In this document: in pieces, positions 1 to 7,766 of the stretch
Numbering within the stretch: the stretch's first letter is position 1
How the letters are laid out: each line of letters opens with the position of its first letter
Origin: CAVVDY01 sp963809865
GTDB lineage: Bacteria > Acidobacteriota > Terriglobia > Terriglobales > Acidobacteriaceae
Length of the DNA stretch: 64,000 nucleotides
NCBI GenBank assembly: GCA_963809865.1
Contig: CAWELL010000001.1
Location: forward strand, 1-64,000
Reading direction: 5' to 3'
Translations under genes and position numbers: made by a program
Notes under the pieces: model-generated
Database searches by the model: none
Told to the model about the DNA's origin: nothing
Seen by the model: only the letters and a program-made list of their open reading frames with translations

Positions 1-126
1 GTGGCTCCTCCATTGGTCACTGGCGATCAATCCCCGGAACGTGAAGCCGAATCCGAGATACAATTTAGCTGCACTGACGCCTTCCCCAGAAGCGGAACAG
101 TTGCTAACCTGTTGATCGAAAAAGCT

Positions 127-211
127 GCGAGAGTGGCGGAATTGGCAGACGCACCAGACTTAGGATCTGGCGGGTAAAACCGTGGGGGTTCGAGTCCCCC
201 CTTTCGCACCA
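127..211 (+). tRNA. tRNA-Leu (anticodon UAG)
   Basis: A complete tRNA can be folded. The acceptor stem pairs 127-133 with 201-207 (one G-T wobble). The anticodon stem pairs 154-158 with 166-170 around a seven-base loop with anticodon TAG at 161-163. There is a long variable arm typical of leucine tRNAs, a T-arm with a GTTCGAGTC loop region, and an encoded CCA at 209-211. It reads CUA and probably other CUN codons. No integrase gene lies next to it, so I see no sign that it serves as an attachment site. Confidence 0.97.
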
Positions 212-543
212 AGTTTTCTTATTAGTTGTTGTTAGTCCCGAGAATCATCTGCGTTCGCTTTGCTCATCCCCGGGGTTTCTCCTGTAAGGTCCCAGCCCGC
301 CGAGTCCCCAAGCTCAAGCCCTCTTTAAGATACTCACAAAAATAACGGTCGCAGTATTTTCGCAGAGTCGCATAAATCACTTGACAATCGGTGAGGCCAG
401 AAACACACTCTTAGTCCACTCGGGATGGGTGTGCTCAAACTGCCTTGCTGGCTGGCAGCCACTGCCGAGCGAATGGGCCCTTTTCGTCGTTTGGTGCGAA
501 CGACATGTCACAACCTGCAGAGCTGTACGCAAGGAGGAAAAAT
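212..543 (+). other. Gene-free leader region upstream of the first PEP-CTERM gene
   Basis: No gene is visible in these 332 bases. A TTGACA box lies at 382-387 with no convincing -10 at standard spacing. Bases 400-450 contain complementary CACAC/GTGTG tracts and 440-475 holds GC-rich self-complementary stretches, so a structured leader RNA is possible. I do not recognise any known riboswitch here. A strong AGGAGG ribosome binding site lies at 532-537. Confidence 0.3.
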
Positions 544-1326
544 ATGCGGCGGTTTCTTCTGCTTCTCATTGTGCTGGTCTGCCTGGCAGCCGGGTCCGCC
601 TGGGCTGCCGACACCGGAACGCTGTACGCGATTGACAACAGCAACAACTCGCTGTACGCGATCAACCCCAACACCTACACCGCGACCTTCGTCGGCTCTA
701 CCGGCGTAGGCGCCGGCAGCTTCGGAGACCTGACGTACAACCCGAACACCAACACCGCCTACTGGGTTCCGGGTCGCGGTAACGACAATCTCTACACCGT
801 CAACCTGCAGACCGGTGCGGCCACACTGGTAGGCTCGCATGGTATCGACGACATGTTTGCCCTGGGCTACGACACGGCCACCAGCACACTCTATGGCCAG
901 TCGAGCAATGGCAACTTCTATAGCCTCAGCACCACCAATGGCGCCGCTACCTTACTCGGCAGCAATAGCGTGTATCCTGGCGGGCTGGCCTACCGTGCGG
1001 ACACCAACCAGTTGATTCTGTTGGGCGCCGGCACAGCAAGTTTCAACCAGATCAATGTTACGAACGGCGCAGCGACTTTCCTGGGCGGCAGCGGCTTCGT
1101 CAATGACAACGGCGTCACTTGGGATCCGGCGCAGGGCAAGTTCTTCGTCGATGATTACAGTGGCAATCTCTACACCGGCGATCCGAACACCTACGCTCTG
1201 ACCAATGTCGGAACTCTGCCAGGTGAGTTCGACGGAATCGCCTACGTCGCACCCGAGCCCGGAACGATCCTGCTGATCGGCAGCGGAATCATTGGCCTGG
1301 CGACACGCCTGCGCCGCAAACTGTAA
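544..1326 (+). CDS. Secreted PEP-CTERM beta-propeller-like protein
   Basis: This 260-residue protein has a cleavable signal peptide (residues 1-21, ending AWA) and a body of repeated motifs such as LYAI, LYTV and NGAATLLG that suggest a small beta-propeller. The C-terminus from about residue 236 has the PEP-CTERM layout: a PEP motif, a hydrophobic helix and a final basic run (RLRRKL). Proteins of this class are anchored and processed by an exosortase; no exosortase gene lies in this window. The start at 544 is chosen because AGGAGG lies 7 bases upstream and the signal peptide begins there; a longer reading frame opens at 445. A strong terminator follows. The ligand is unknown. Confidence 0.85.
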   Translation: MRRFLLLLIVLVCLAAGSAWAADTGTLYAIDNSNNSLYAINPNTYTATFVGSTGVGAGSFGDLTYNPNTNTAYWVPGRGNDNLYTVNLQTGAATLVGSHGIDDMFALGYDTATSTLYGQSSNGNFYSLSTTNGAATLLGSNSVYPGGLAYRADTNQLILLGAGTASFNQINVTNGAATFLGGSGFVNDNGVTWDPAQGKFFVDDYSGNLYTGDPNTYALTNVGTLPGEFDGIAYVAPEPGTILLIGSGIIGLATRLRRKL

Positions 1327-1354
1327 ACTCGATTTCAGTTTCGACGGAAATTTG

Positions 1355-1380
1355 ACCGGAGCTTCGGCTCCGGTTTTTCT
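1355..1380 (+). terminator. Rho-independent terminator after the PEP-CTERM gene
   Basis: A perfect 8-bp stem (1355-1362 with 1367-1374) closed by a stable TTCG tetraloop is followed by a T-rich tail. It lies 29 bases after the stop codon at 1326. Confidence 0.9.
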
Positions 1381-1521
1381 TGCTCTGACATCGCAGAAGC
1401 GAACGATCTCGTACGCCAACTTCTCGCCCACCGGATTGCCTCCCTCTCACTTGGCCGCTGGTTACGCCCGCTTGGCTGTTCCGTGCTTTCCTCGATCCCC
1501 TTCGGCAGAACACAATTCGTC

Positions 1522-1983
1522 ATGCTCGTCGCAGAGGAATCAGGCGTCACCGTAGGGGAGGCTCGCTTCCGAGTTCGCTACGCGGAGACCGACAAAATGG
1601 GCGTTGTCTACAACTCGAATTATCTGATCTGGTTTGAGATCGGCCGAGTTGAGTTAATGAGGGATTTGGGCTACAGCTATCACGAGCTGGAGGCGGACGG
1701 CTACATGCTTCCGGTCGCCCAGGCAAGCTGCCGCTTCAAGGATTCCGCCGGTTACGATGACGAAATCCTGATACGCACCCGCATTGTGCGGCTGCGCCGC
1801 TCGCTCATCCAGTTCGACTACGAGGTTTATCGCGCAGAGGACCTCAAGCTGCTGGCTACCGGCACGACCACTCACTTTGTCACTGGATTCGACAAGCAAC
1901 GCCGGCCGCTTTCAGACCCTTTCATGGCTCAGTTTGAACGTGCCGTGGTCAAATCTGCTAAGCGCGACGCAGTCCCCTGCTAA
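1522..1983 (+). CDS. Acyl-CoA thioesterase, hotdog fold (YbgC/4HBT family)
   Basis: This 153-residue protein matches the single-domain 4-hydroxybenzoyl-CoA thioesterase-like family, which hydrolyses acyl-CoA thioesters in the cytoplasm. The active-site region YAETDKMGVVYNSNYLIWFE near residues 22-41 carries the conserved acidic residue and the long hotdog helix. Family members are usually 130-160 residues, so the length fits. The ATG at 1522 is preferred over an in-frame GTG at 1483; neither has a clear ribosome binding site. It stands alone between a terminator and the next promoter. The substrate cannot be told from sequence. Confidence 0.88.
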   Translation: MLVAEESGVTVGEARFRVRYAETDKMGVVYNSNYLIWFEIGRVELMRDLGYSYHELEADGYMLPVAQASCRFKDSAGYDDEILIRTRIVRLRRSLIQFDYEVYRAEDLKLLATGTTTHFVTGFDKQRRPLSDPFMAQFERAVVKSAKRDAVPC

Positions 1984-2089
1984 CCGAATTCCAGTCTTCG
2001 TGGCGCGAATACAAAAGGACTGGCAAACATCTGAAGACAAATAATTCGACCTCGCTCGCAATCTACAATCGCGAGAGGAGTGCATACCC

Positions 2090-2419
2090 ATGAGCAAAGA
2101 ATCCACGACCAAAGAAATCCCGCTCTCCGAATTCGCACCCAAGCTATCCGAATTAACCCGTCAGGTGCTGTTCGGCGATGTCTGGGAGCGGCCCGAACTC
2201 GCCAAGCGTGATCGCAGCTTGATTACCGTGGCCGCGCTGATCGCTCTGAACCGTCCTGAGCAGTTGCGTTTTCACCTCCGCAAAGCTTTGGAGAATGGAC
2301 TCAAGCAAGAGGAGCTGATCGAGGCCATCACCCATCTGGCGTTCTATTCCGGCTGGCCCACCGCGATGAACGCGATCAAAGTTGCGCAGGAAGTTTTCGC
2401 TGATGCTGTGCCCGAGTGA
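2090..2419 (+). CDS. Carboxymuconolactone decarboxylase (CMD) family protein
   Basis: This 109-residue all-alpha protein has the CMD signature: LITVAALIALNRPEQLRFHL in the middle and EAITHLAFYSGWPTAMNAI towards the end. It lacks the CxxC redox pair of AhpD-type peroxidase partners, so a lactone decarboxylase-like role is more likely than a peroxiredoxin role. A TACAAT -10 box at 2064-2069 and a GAGAGGAG ribosome binding site lie upstream. It is the first gene of a probable operon with the Hfq-like gene and the inositol phosphatase, 31 bases before the former. The substrate is unknown. Confidence 0.85.
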   Translation: MSKESTTKEIPLSEFAPKLSELTRQVLFGDVWERPELAKRDRSLITVAALIALNRPEQLRFHLRKALENGLKQEELIEAITHLAFYSGWPTAMNAIKVAQEVFADAVPE

Positions 2420-2450
2420 TGCGTCCAGCCGAATGCCGTAGAATTGGTTG

Positions 2451-2774
2451 ATGGCCTTCCGATCCGCCGATTCCAACTTGCGCAAGCCAGCCCATCCGCC
2501 TGACGACACGCATCAGGAGGCTGCGTACCTGAAGTCGCTGGGAGAGAAGCAGAAGCCAGTACGCGTCAAGCTGATGGACGGGGAAGTGATACGCGGCTGG
2601 ATCGAATATTACGACCGGCGCATGATACGCCTCACCCGTGACGGCGCTCCCAACCTCTTTATCTATAAACACGACATCGCTTATATCGCCGAAGAAGGCA
2701 GCAAGACACGACGCGTTGTGCGCTCCGCAGCCTACGACGCCAACCCACCTGAGCCCGCAGACTCGAACGAATGA
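2451..2774 (+). CDS. Hfq-like Sm-fold RNA-binding protein
   Basis: The central part of this 107-residue protein reads like Hfq. A first strand pair, PVRVKLMDGEVIRGWIEYYD, is followed by RMIRLTRDG and then LFIYKHDIAYI. The YKH tripeptide matches the Sm2 motif of Hfq that contacts uridine-rich RNA. About 35 residues precede the Sm core and a charged tail follows, both unlike short classical Hfq. It presumably forms a ring and acts as an RNA chaperone, but this is inferred. The ATG at 2451 is used; a TTG lies one codon earlier. Its stop overlaps the next gene in an ATGA, so the two are translationally coupled. Confidence 0.75.
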   Translation: MAFRSADSNLRKPAHPPDDTHQEAAYLKSLGEKQKPVRVKLMDGEVIRGWIEYYDRRMIRLTRDGAPNLFIYKHDIAYIAEEGSKTRRVVRSAAYDANPPEPADSNE

Positions 2775-3601
2775 AGCACTACACCGCAGACATCGAACCC
2801 ATCATCCGCGAAGCTGGTGCGCTGCTGATGAGCTACTTCCGGCGCCGCATTGGCTATGAGTATAAGGGCGATGTTGACCTGGTTACCGAGGCAGATCGCG
2901 CTTCGGAGAAGTTCATCGGCGAGCGGTTACGGGCGCGCTGGCCCGAGTTCGGCATCCTGGGAGAAGAAGGAACGCGGTCGGATATGGCAGCCGAGTATCG
3001 TTGGCTGGTCGATCCGCTGGACGGTACCACCAACTTCGCGCATGGTTTCCCGGTGTTCTGCATCTCGATTGCCCTGGTACACGGCGAAGACTTGATTGCC
3101 GGCTTTCTTTACGATCCCACGCGCGACGAGTTCTTCTCTGCCGAGCATGGTGCGGGAGCCAAGCTGAATGGGCAGACCATGCACGTTTCCAAGACCCAGA
3201 CCTTGTCTGAATCGTTGCTCGGCACCGGCTTCCCCAGTCACAAGCGGCACAAGAATCCGAACATCCATTTCTATCACCAGATCACGCTGCGGTCGCACGG
3301 ATTGCGGCGTGCCGGTTCGGCAGCGCTCGACCTGGCTAACGTCGCTTCGGGCCGCTATGACGGCTTCTGGGAATTCAATCTCAATCCCTGGGACACGGCC
3401 GCGGGTGTGCTGCTGGTGCGCGAGGCCGGCGGCACGGTGACGCGCTTCGATGGCTCAGCATTTCTCCTGAACAGCCGCGAGGTGCTGGCGTCGAACGGCG
3501 TCATCCACCAGGAGCTGATGGAAAATTTCGCCGAGATCTTCGCCGGGCGTGGGCTGGAAGAGCTGCCGTCGCCGGTGGAGTACGGCCGCCAGCGAACCTA
3601 A
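2771..3601 (+). CDS. suhB: Inositol monophosphatase family protein (SuhB-like)
   Basis: This 276-residue enzyme carries the full metal-binding set of the inositol monophosphatase superfamily: GDVDLVTEAD near residue 33, FGILGEEG near 60, WLVDPLDGTTNFAHG near 77 and WEFNLNPWDTAAG near 201. It dephosphorylates inositol-1-phosphate or related sugar phosphates using Mg2+. In other bacteria SuhB also contacts the transcription machinery, and its neighbour here is an RNA-chaperone-like gene with which it shares an ATGA overlap. Length and motifs are normal for the family. The symbol is a family-level name. Confidence 0.92.
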   Translation: MKHYTADIEPIIREAGALLMSYFRRRIGYEYKGDVDLVTEADRASEKFIGERLRARWPEFGILGEEGTRSDMAAEYRWLVDPLDGTTNFAHGFPVFCISIALVHGEDLIAGFLYDPTRDEFFSAEHGAGAKLNGQTMHVSKTQTLSESLLGTGFPSHKRHKNPNIHFYHQITLRSHGLRRAGSAALDLANVASGRYDGFWEFNLNPWDTAAGVLLVREAGGTVTRFDGSAFLLNSREVLASNGVIHQELMENFAEIFAGRGLEELPSPVEYGRQRT

Positions 3602-3646
3602 TCGCTCGGAGCCGAGCGCTCTGCGTAGCCTGATCATCCTTCGACT

Positions 3647-3919
3647 GCCATCCTGAGCGAAGCGAAGGGGGTAGCCGAGGGACCTGCAGTTCGCTTCTTG
3701 TTGTTGCCAACCCAACCCTTCTGATTTGTCATCCTGAGCGTAGCGAAGGACTTGCTTTCGATCGCGCTGCCAATGCATCTGGGTCTGGCGAACCACCTCC
3801 GGACGCAAACATCTCCACAGCATTCTGGCAAGCAAATCGCAGGGGATCTCTACCTGAGTGACGAACGATCTGCTTCGCCGGGCCGCCGAAAGCAGGTCCT
3901 CCGCTGCTCCGGATGACAA
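3647..3919 (+). repeat. Interspersed repeat family A: one single copy and one inverted pair
   Basis: This fills most of the 396-base gap at 3602-3997. A single copy at 3647-3689 runs from CCATCCTGAGCG to GGGACCTGCAG. A second copy at 3726-3758 (TTGTCATCCTGAGCG...GGACTTGC) is matched by an inverted copy at about 3885-3919 that ends GGATGACAA, giving a 194-base element with about 30-base imperfect terminal inverted repeats around non-coding DNA. Confidence 0.85.
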
Positions 3920-3959
3920 TTCAAGCTGGGCTGGGTCGTGCCATCGGTGACGTCCGACC

Positions 3960-3989
3960 TTGCCATCCATCTACTGTTGGAAATATGTT
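3960..3989 (+). promoter_or_regulatory. Sigma-70-type promoter predicted to give a leaderless mRNA
   Basis: TTGCCA at 3960-3965 and TATGTT at 3984-3989 are 18 bases apart. The -10 box ends 8 bases before the ATG at 3998, so transcription should start at or one base before the start codon. No ribosome binding site is present. Confidence 0.5.
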
Positions 3990-3997
3990 GAACGCAT

Positions 3998-4642
3998 ATG
4001 AAAGCGCGCAGTAATGCCAGCCTGATTGTCGTTGCTTTTCTGTTCGCAGCCATCGCACTCGCCCAGTCAGCCAAGGTCGACCGCATCGCCTCCGCACCTG
4101 ACGGCCTGCCACACGATGTCACGTCCGCGCTGGAAGATAAAGGTTACCGGGTCACCCTCGACGACGGCTGGACCGCCGAGCTCTGGCTGGCGAAGTCCGT
4201 CAAGTTCGCCGCCAACGACTCACCCGGCGCTCTCTATCCCGAGCTCAGCAACGGGGAATTCGTCGGCGTGCTCCATCTGCCCAAGGGCATGAGCGACTTC
4301 CGTGGCCAGGCCGTCCCCGGCGGCAGCTACACTCTGCGTTACCAGCTGTTACCGCAGGACGCCAACCACATGGGTGTCTCGCCCAACCCTGACTTCCTGC
4401 TCGCCATCCCGGTCGCCAGCGATAGCAAGCCCGACACCGTCTATCCCTTCGAGAAACTAGTCGCTCTCAGCGCCAAGTCCACCGGTGCCCATCCGGCGGT
4501 GATTGCTCTGGAGAAGGCGGGCGATCCCGCGACCGCCGTCTTCGATGACCAGAAGCTACTGACCCTGACTGTCAATCTCTCATCGTCCGGCGGCAAGACC
4601 GAGGCTGTGGGCATCGTGCTCAAGGGACAAGCCGCCCAATAG
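3998..4642 (+). CDS. Secreted protein of unknown function
   Basis: I do not recognise a named family. The 214-residue protein has a signal peptide (basic start, hydrophobic core at residues 9-22, ending ALAQ) and a body rich in beta-strand-like segments. Notable stretches are DGWTAELWLAK near residue 52, SYTLRYQLLPQDANHMGVSPN near 110 and a C-terminal alternation of hydrophobic strands, suggesting a compact periplasmic beta-sandwich. It has no lipobox, catalytic motif or membrane helix. It stands alone between two repeat-filled gaps and has its own promoter. Confidence 0.7.
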   Translation: MKARSNASLIVVAFLFAAIALAQSAKVDRIASAPDGLPHDVTSALEDKGYRVTLDDGWTAELWLAKSVKFAANDSPGALYPELSNGEFVGVLHLPKGMSDFRGQAVPGGSYTLRYQLLPQDANHMGVSPNPDFLLAIPVASDSKPDTVYPFEKLVALSAKSTGAHPAVIALEKAGDPATAVFDDQKLLTLTVNLSSSGGKTEAVGIVLKGQAAQ

Positions 4643-4655
4643 TTACACTGCCGCT

Positions 4656-4841
4656 TTTGGTTTTTGGCTTTTCGCTCGCGTTTTTGGGGTGTTATTCCGA
4701 GCGGACCCCGAGCGCGGCCGAAGGGGAGTTGACCGACCCGCAGTTCGCTCACGGCGCGTACCTCGTGGCGCCTCCCCGCTTACCGGTGTCATCCCGAGAG
4801 ACGAATCCGCTTTGGCGGATGAGGAACCGAGGGACCTGCAG
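4656..4841 (+). repeat. Low-complexity GGCTTTTGG run and two family A repeats
   Basis: These lie in the 618-base gap 4643-5260. An irregular run of TTTTGG/TTTTTGGCTTTT at 4656-4685 follows the stop codon. Two diverged family A copies follow at 4690-4750 (starting GTTATTCCGAGCG) and 4786-4841 (GTGTCATCCCGAG to GGGACCTGCAG). No gene is visible in the rest of the gap; its last 80 bases hold a candidate sigma-54 promoter. Confidence 0.75.
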
Positions 4842-5182
4842 TCGGCTCACCCCGCCGAAGATTTCTAGATTGTTGTTGTCCCCAAATCTTCAGCGCGCTT
4901 GGAGTTGCTCGACTGTTGCAACCTGCATCAGTTCCTGTTGTGATTCGCAACACGCCCAACGACGCGTCTCACCGCGCCTAAGTCCATTGCATATCGCAGC
5001 TTAGAGTCTCTACGGCATCGAACTCCGCATTCGAGCCCAACGTTCCGTTGCGAAAGCCTACAACGATGCTCGTCGCAAACACCTTCCCAGCCGCTGCTGC
5101 ATTTTTCATCAATCGCTGTAAGTGAATGCAACACCAATGGCTTCTAAAGGCTTTAGCGGCTGCTTCGGCTAACTACGTCGAT

Positions 5183-5198
5183 TGGCATCCCTCGTGCC
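5183..5198 (+). promoter_or_regulatory. Candidate sigma-54 (RpoN) promoter of the GcvH-like gene
   Basis: TGGCATCCCTCGTGCC has the GG-N10-GC spacing and TGGCA/TGC cores of a -24/-12 promoter. Transcription would begin near 5210, about 50 bases before the ATG at 5261. A short inverted repeat, CTTAC...GTAAG, lies at about 5198-5215. No regulator binding site is evident. Confidence 0.4.
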
Positions 5199-5260
5199 TT
5201 ACGTAATGGCGTAAGCGCTAAGAAAAAAGGCGCAGAAAATAAAAAACATCGGAGGCCGTT

Positions 5261-5941
5261 ATGACAGTCCTACTGGTTCTCGCAACTTTCGCAATCTTCC
5301 TGACCATCGATTTCTTCTACGCCAAGGCCAAACTGCCCGTTTTGCAGGTAGCTCCCGCGGTTCGGAAACAACACGGTGTCGCAACCGCGCCGGCGCGGCC
5401 GAGTCTGGTCGGTGGCTTCTCGGTTCCCGACAATCTTCGCTATCATCCCGGACACACCTGGGCGCTCAGCGAGAGTCCGAACCTGGTCCGAATCGGCATG
5501 GACGACTTCGCTTCCAAGCTGGCCGGCAAGATCGAAAGCGTCGCCCTGCCGCAGCGCGGACAGTGGGTCCGTCAGGGACAGAAGATTTGGAGCGTGATGC
5601 GCAACGGCAACAAGATCGACATGGTTTCCCCGATCGAAGGCAGCGTCAGCGACATCAACGAAGCCGTGCTCAGCGATCCGACTCTGGCGACCAAAGATTG
5701 CTACGGCGAAGGCTGGCTGGTAACGGTTCAGTCTCCCGACTCCAAGACCAACTTCCGCAACCTGCTGGGTGGCGCGCTGGCTCGGTGGTGGACCGAAGAG
5801 TCCTCGATGCGGCTGCAGCGCATGATGCCCGCGACCCTGGGAGCCCTGGCGCAGGACGGTGGCGTAGCGGTCAACGACGTAGCCGGACAGATTCCTGAAG
5901 AGCAGTGGACCAAGATCACCCGCGAGTTCTTCCTCACCTAG
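5261..5941 (+). CDS. Membrane-anchored GcvH/lipoyl-domain-like protein
   Basis: This 226-residue protein begins with a transmembrane helix (residues 3-20). From about residue 65 it resembles the glycine cleavage H-protein fold: YHPGHTWA, VRIGMDDFASKLAGKIESV, the hairpin MRNGNKIDMVSPIEGSV and a final GWLVTVQ strand. In true H proteins the lipoylated lysine lies eight residues before the hairpin proline; here that position is glycine and the nearest lysine is two residues off, so lipoylation is doubtful. A 70-residue tail follows. A GGAGG site precedes the ATG. No other glycine cleavage genes are nearby, so a redox or envelope role separate from GcvH is likely. Confidence 0.7.
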   Translation: MTVLLVLATFAIFLTIDFFYAKAKLPVLQVAPAVRKQHGVATAPARPSLVGGFSVPDNLRYHPGHTWALSESPNLVRIGMDDFASKLAGKIESVALPQRGQWVRQGQKIWSVMRNGNKIDMVSPIEGSVSDINEAVLSDPTLATKDCYGEGWLVTVQSPDSKTNFRNLLGGALARWWTEESSMRLQRMMPATLGALAQDGGVAVNDVAGQIPEEQWTKITREFFLT

Positions 5942-5959
5942 TAACCATTAAGTGAGTCC

Positions 5960-5998
5960 ACCCCGCGGAGCGGGCCTCCCTCCGCGGGGTTTTTGTTT
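5960..5998 (+). terminator. Rho-independent terminator after the GcvH-like gene
   Basis: A perfect 10-bp stem (5960-5969 with 5981-5990) with an 11-base loop is followed by a T-tract. It begins 19 bases after the stop codon. Confidence 0.92.
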
Positions 5999-6064
5999 GC
6001 TTACAGCTCTTCGCTCGTGGCTCAGGAAGTGTCATTCCGGTCGACATCCATTCTTCTATTTTGT

Positions 6065-6285
6065 GTGTCATCCCGAGCGACGAGTCTGCCGCCGCAGACG
6101 AGGAGCCCGAGGGACCTGCAGTTTGCTCGCGCCACCAACCCGCACTCAGTCCTCATCACGAGGCTGCTTCGGCCGACGGATCTTCTCGTCGGCAGCGCAA
6201 ATCAACTTCCATGGTGAACAGTGTTTGCGGCGTGCAAGCAAACTGCAGGTCCCTCGGCTCCGCTTCGCTTCACTCGGGATGACAC
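6065..6285 (+). repeat. Family A inverted pair (MITE-like, 221 bp)
   Basis: The left arm at 6065-6128 starts GTGTCATCCCGAGCG and ends GGGACCTGCAGTTTGCT. The right arm at 6236-6285 is its imperfect reverse complement, starting AGCAAACTGCAGG and ending CGGGATGACAC. The enclosed ~110 bases show no gene. It occupies most of the gap between the terminator and the DUF3108 gene. Confidence 0.85.
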
Positions 6286-6334
6286 CCGGGAGGGGTGCAC
6301 CAAAGCCAAAAGCCAATGGCCAACAGCCGCTTCT

Positions 6335-7171
6335 CTACTTCCCGTCCACGCCCGTCAGGTATACCGTGATCGTTCCCCAGAACAGCCGCGCCCGCATCTG
6401 CACCGGCAAGTGTTGGGCGTCGTCGGTGTACCAGATCCAGATACGCCCCCGGTTCTTCAGCGGACCATAATCGCCCTCCGGCCCCACGCGAATGGTGTTA
6501 AAGGTTCCCGCCGGGGTCTTCACCTGCTCCTTGGCTTCCACGTGGGCCTGCACGTTCACCGTCTTGCCGCCGTCGTTCAGTGGGAAGGTATAAGTCGCGT
6601 TGGGAGTCAGCGGCAGGCTACCGACATAGAGAATGCCCGACATAACGTCAGTGACGCAGCCGGGGATGTCATTCTCCTGGCGTTTCTTCTCGCCGGTCTT
6701 CAGGTTGGTCTCGTTCAGCACCGCCTTGCCACGTCGGTAGTCGAACGCGATCTGCGTGTCGCGACGGCGCGAGCCCTCTTCGGTGTGTTTGATCAACGAC
6801 TGCGAGCAAAGCTTGGTGGCGTCGAAGTACGATTCAAAGCGGTCCTGCACCCTAAACAGCATGGCCACCACGCCGGTGGAGTCGGCGGTGCCCAGGACGT
6901 GCATCTGCGCGCCGCTGCGTTGTACCTTCAGCGTGGCTACACCGGCAGTCCAGAAGCGATACTCGGCCTCATAGCGCAACGTCTGTGTAGGAAAGTTGAA
7001 CCCTGGCCGCAGCGGATCGATGCGCGCCGCCGCGCTGATGGTGGCTTCCTGTGCAGCTGCGGTCGCCTGCCCGGCCGCGCTAGCCGGTGCGCTGGTCGCA
7101 GGCATGCTGAAACCCGGCGAGAGCCACAGTAGCAAAAGGACAGAGATCGGGCGCAGAAGGGTCAAAATCAT
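6335..7171 (-). CDS. DUF3108 domain secreted protein
   Basis: This 278-residue protein has a signal peptide with a hydrophobic core (LLLLWLSPG). From about residue 58 it matches the DUF3108 family: LRYEAEYRFWTAGVATL, a central SLIKHTEEGSRRRDTQIAFD, the TDVMSGILYVGSLPL segment and the closing IWIWYTDDAQHLPVQM. DUF3108 proteins are exported, lipocalin-like beta-barrel proteins of unknown function in Gram-negative bacteria. The start codon overlaps the methyltransferase stop in an ATGA, so it is the last gene of the LPS cluster. A role in envelope assembly is inferred from that position. Confidence 0.85.
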   Translation of the reverse strand: MILTLLRPISVLLLLWLSPGFSMPATSAPASAAGQATAAAQEATISAAARIDPLRPGFNFPTQTLRYEAEYRFWTAGVATLKVQRSGAQMHVLGTADSTGVVAMLFRVQDRFESYFDATKLCSQSLIKHTEEGSRRRDTQIAFDYRRGKAVLNETNLKTGEKKRQENDIPGCVTDVMSGILYVGSLPLTPNATYTFPLNDGGKTVNVQAHVEAKEQVKTPAGTFNTIRVGPEGDYGPLKNRGRIWIWYTDDAQHLPVQMRARLFWGTITVYLTGVDGK

Positions 7172-7755
7172 CCACGGAACCAGAGCATCTTTACCACCAA
7201 CGCCGCCAGCATTGCGGCAGCGCCGAATAACGCATTGTACTCGCGGTGCTTGCGATAAAGCTCGGGCGAGAAGTCCTGAGTCATCCCGCCTAAGCGCAAA
7301 GTCCGCGGAACCAGCCGTGGCACAGCGCGCGCGTATTCAGCGTATCCCGCAAAACGCGTGCGCAAATATCGCTCCTCGGAGCGAATCGTCGGCACATAAA
7401 TAAGGACGAACAGCACCACGATCACGATAGCAATCACCATGTCGCGCGCCGCGGCAGCGAACCCAAGAGCGATAACGATCGAACCCAGGTATAACGGATT
7501 GCGCACCAGCGCATATGGCCCGGCCATTGCCAGCTCTTCATTCTTATCGACGTGCCCCGAAGCGACCGCGCGAATGCCAAGTCCCAGCACTGCAATCGCT
7601 ACTCCCACAATGAGGGATATCCATGTTGGCCGCGCCCGCCACAGATATAAGATGGCAAACGCAAAGCCCAGTGGAACGCGAATGCGCCGGGCGATGCGAC
7701 TCCAAGTCCACGACGGGCGGGCGCGCTCCTCGGATTGCTTCCCGTTCTGCGTCAT
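7168..7755 (-). CDS. Isoprenylcysteine carboxyl methyltransferase (ICMT)-family membrane methyltransferase
   Basis: This 195-residue integral membrane protein has four or five hydrophobic helices and the ICMT/PEMT C-terminal signature: GPYALVRNPLYLGS at about residues 92-105 for S-adenosylmethionine binding, and TIRSEERYLRTRFAGYAEYA for the conserved E-R-L-xx-F-G-x-x-Y motif. It would methylate a lipid-linked or isoprenoid-linked carboxyl or amine group; the substrate is unknown. It begins 11 bases after the hldE adenylyltransferase stop and overlaps DUF3108. An apparent in-frame join to the adenylyltransferase results only from an inserted base upstream. Confidence 0.82.
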   Translation of the reverse strand: MTQNGKQSEERARPSWTWSRIARRIRVPLGFAFAILYLWRARPTWISLIVGVAIAVLGLGIRAVASGHVDKNEELAMAGPYALVRNPLYLGSIVIALGFAAAARDMVIAIVIVVLFVLIYVPTIRSEERYLRTRFAGYAEYARAVPRLVPRTLRLGGMTQDFSPELYRKHREYNALFGAAAMLAALVVKMLWFRG

Positions 7756-7766
7756 GGACTCAACGG

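Noticed and set aside
127..211. tRNA-Leu as the attachment site of the phage module
   Set aside because: The module is 53 kb away and no copy of the tRNA 3' end was seen near 52.8-53.0 kb.
212..543. Cyclic-di-GMP or other known riboswitch before the PEP-CTERM gene
   Set aside because: I could not match the conserved core bases of any riboswitch class; only generic self-complementarity is present.
5261..5941. True glycine cleavage H protein
   Set aside because: It has a membrane anchor, a long tail, a displaced lysine and no gcvT or gcvP nearby, so the gcvH symbol was not used.
6221..7132. Long plus-strand open frame (303 codons) over the DUF3108 gene
   Set aside because: It is antisense to a gene with signal peptide and recognised family; its product is Arg/His/Gly-rich and begins inside a family A repeat.
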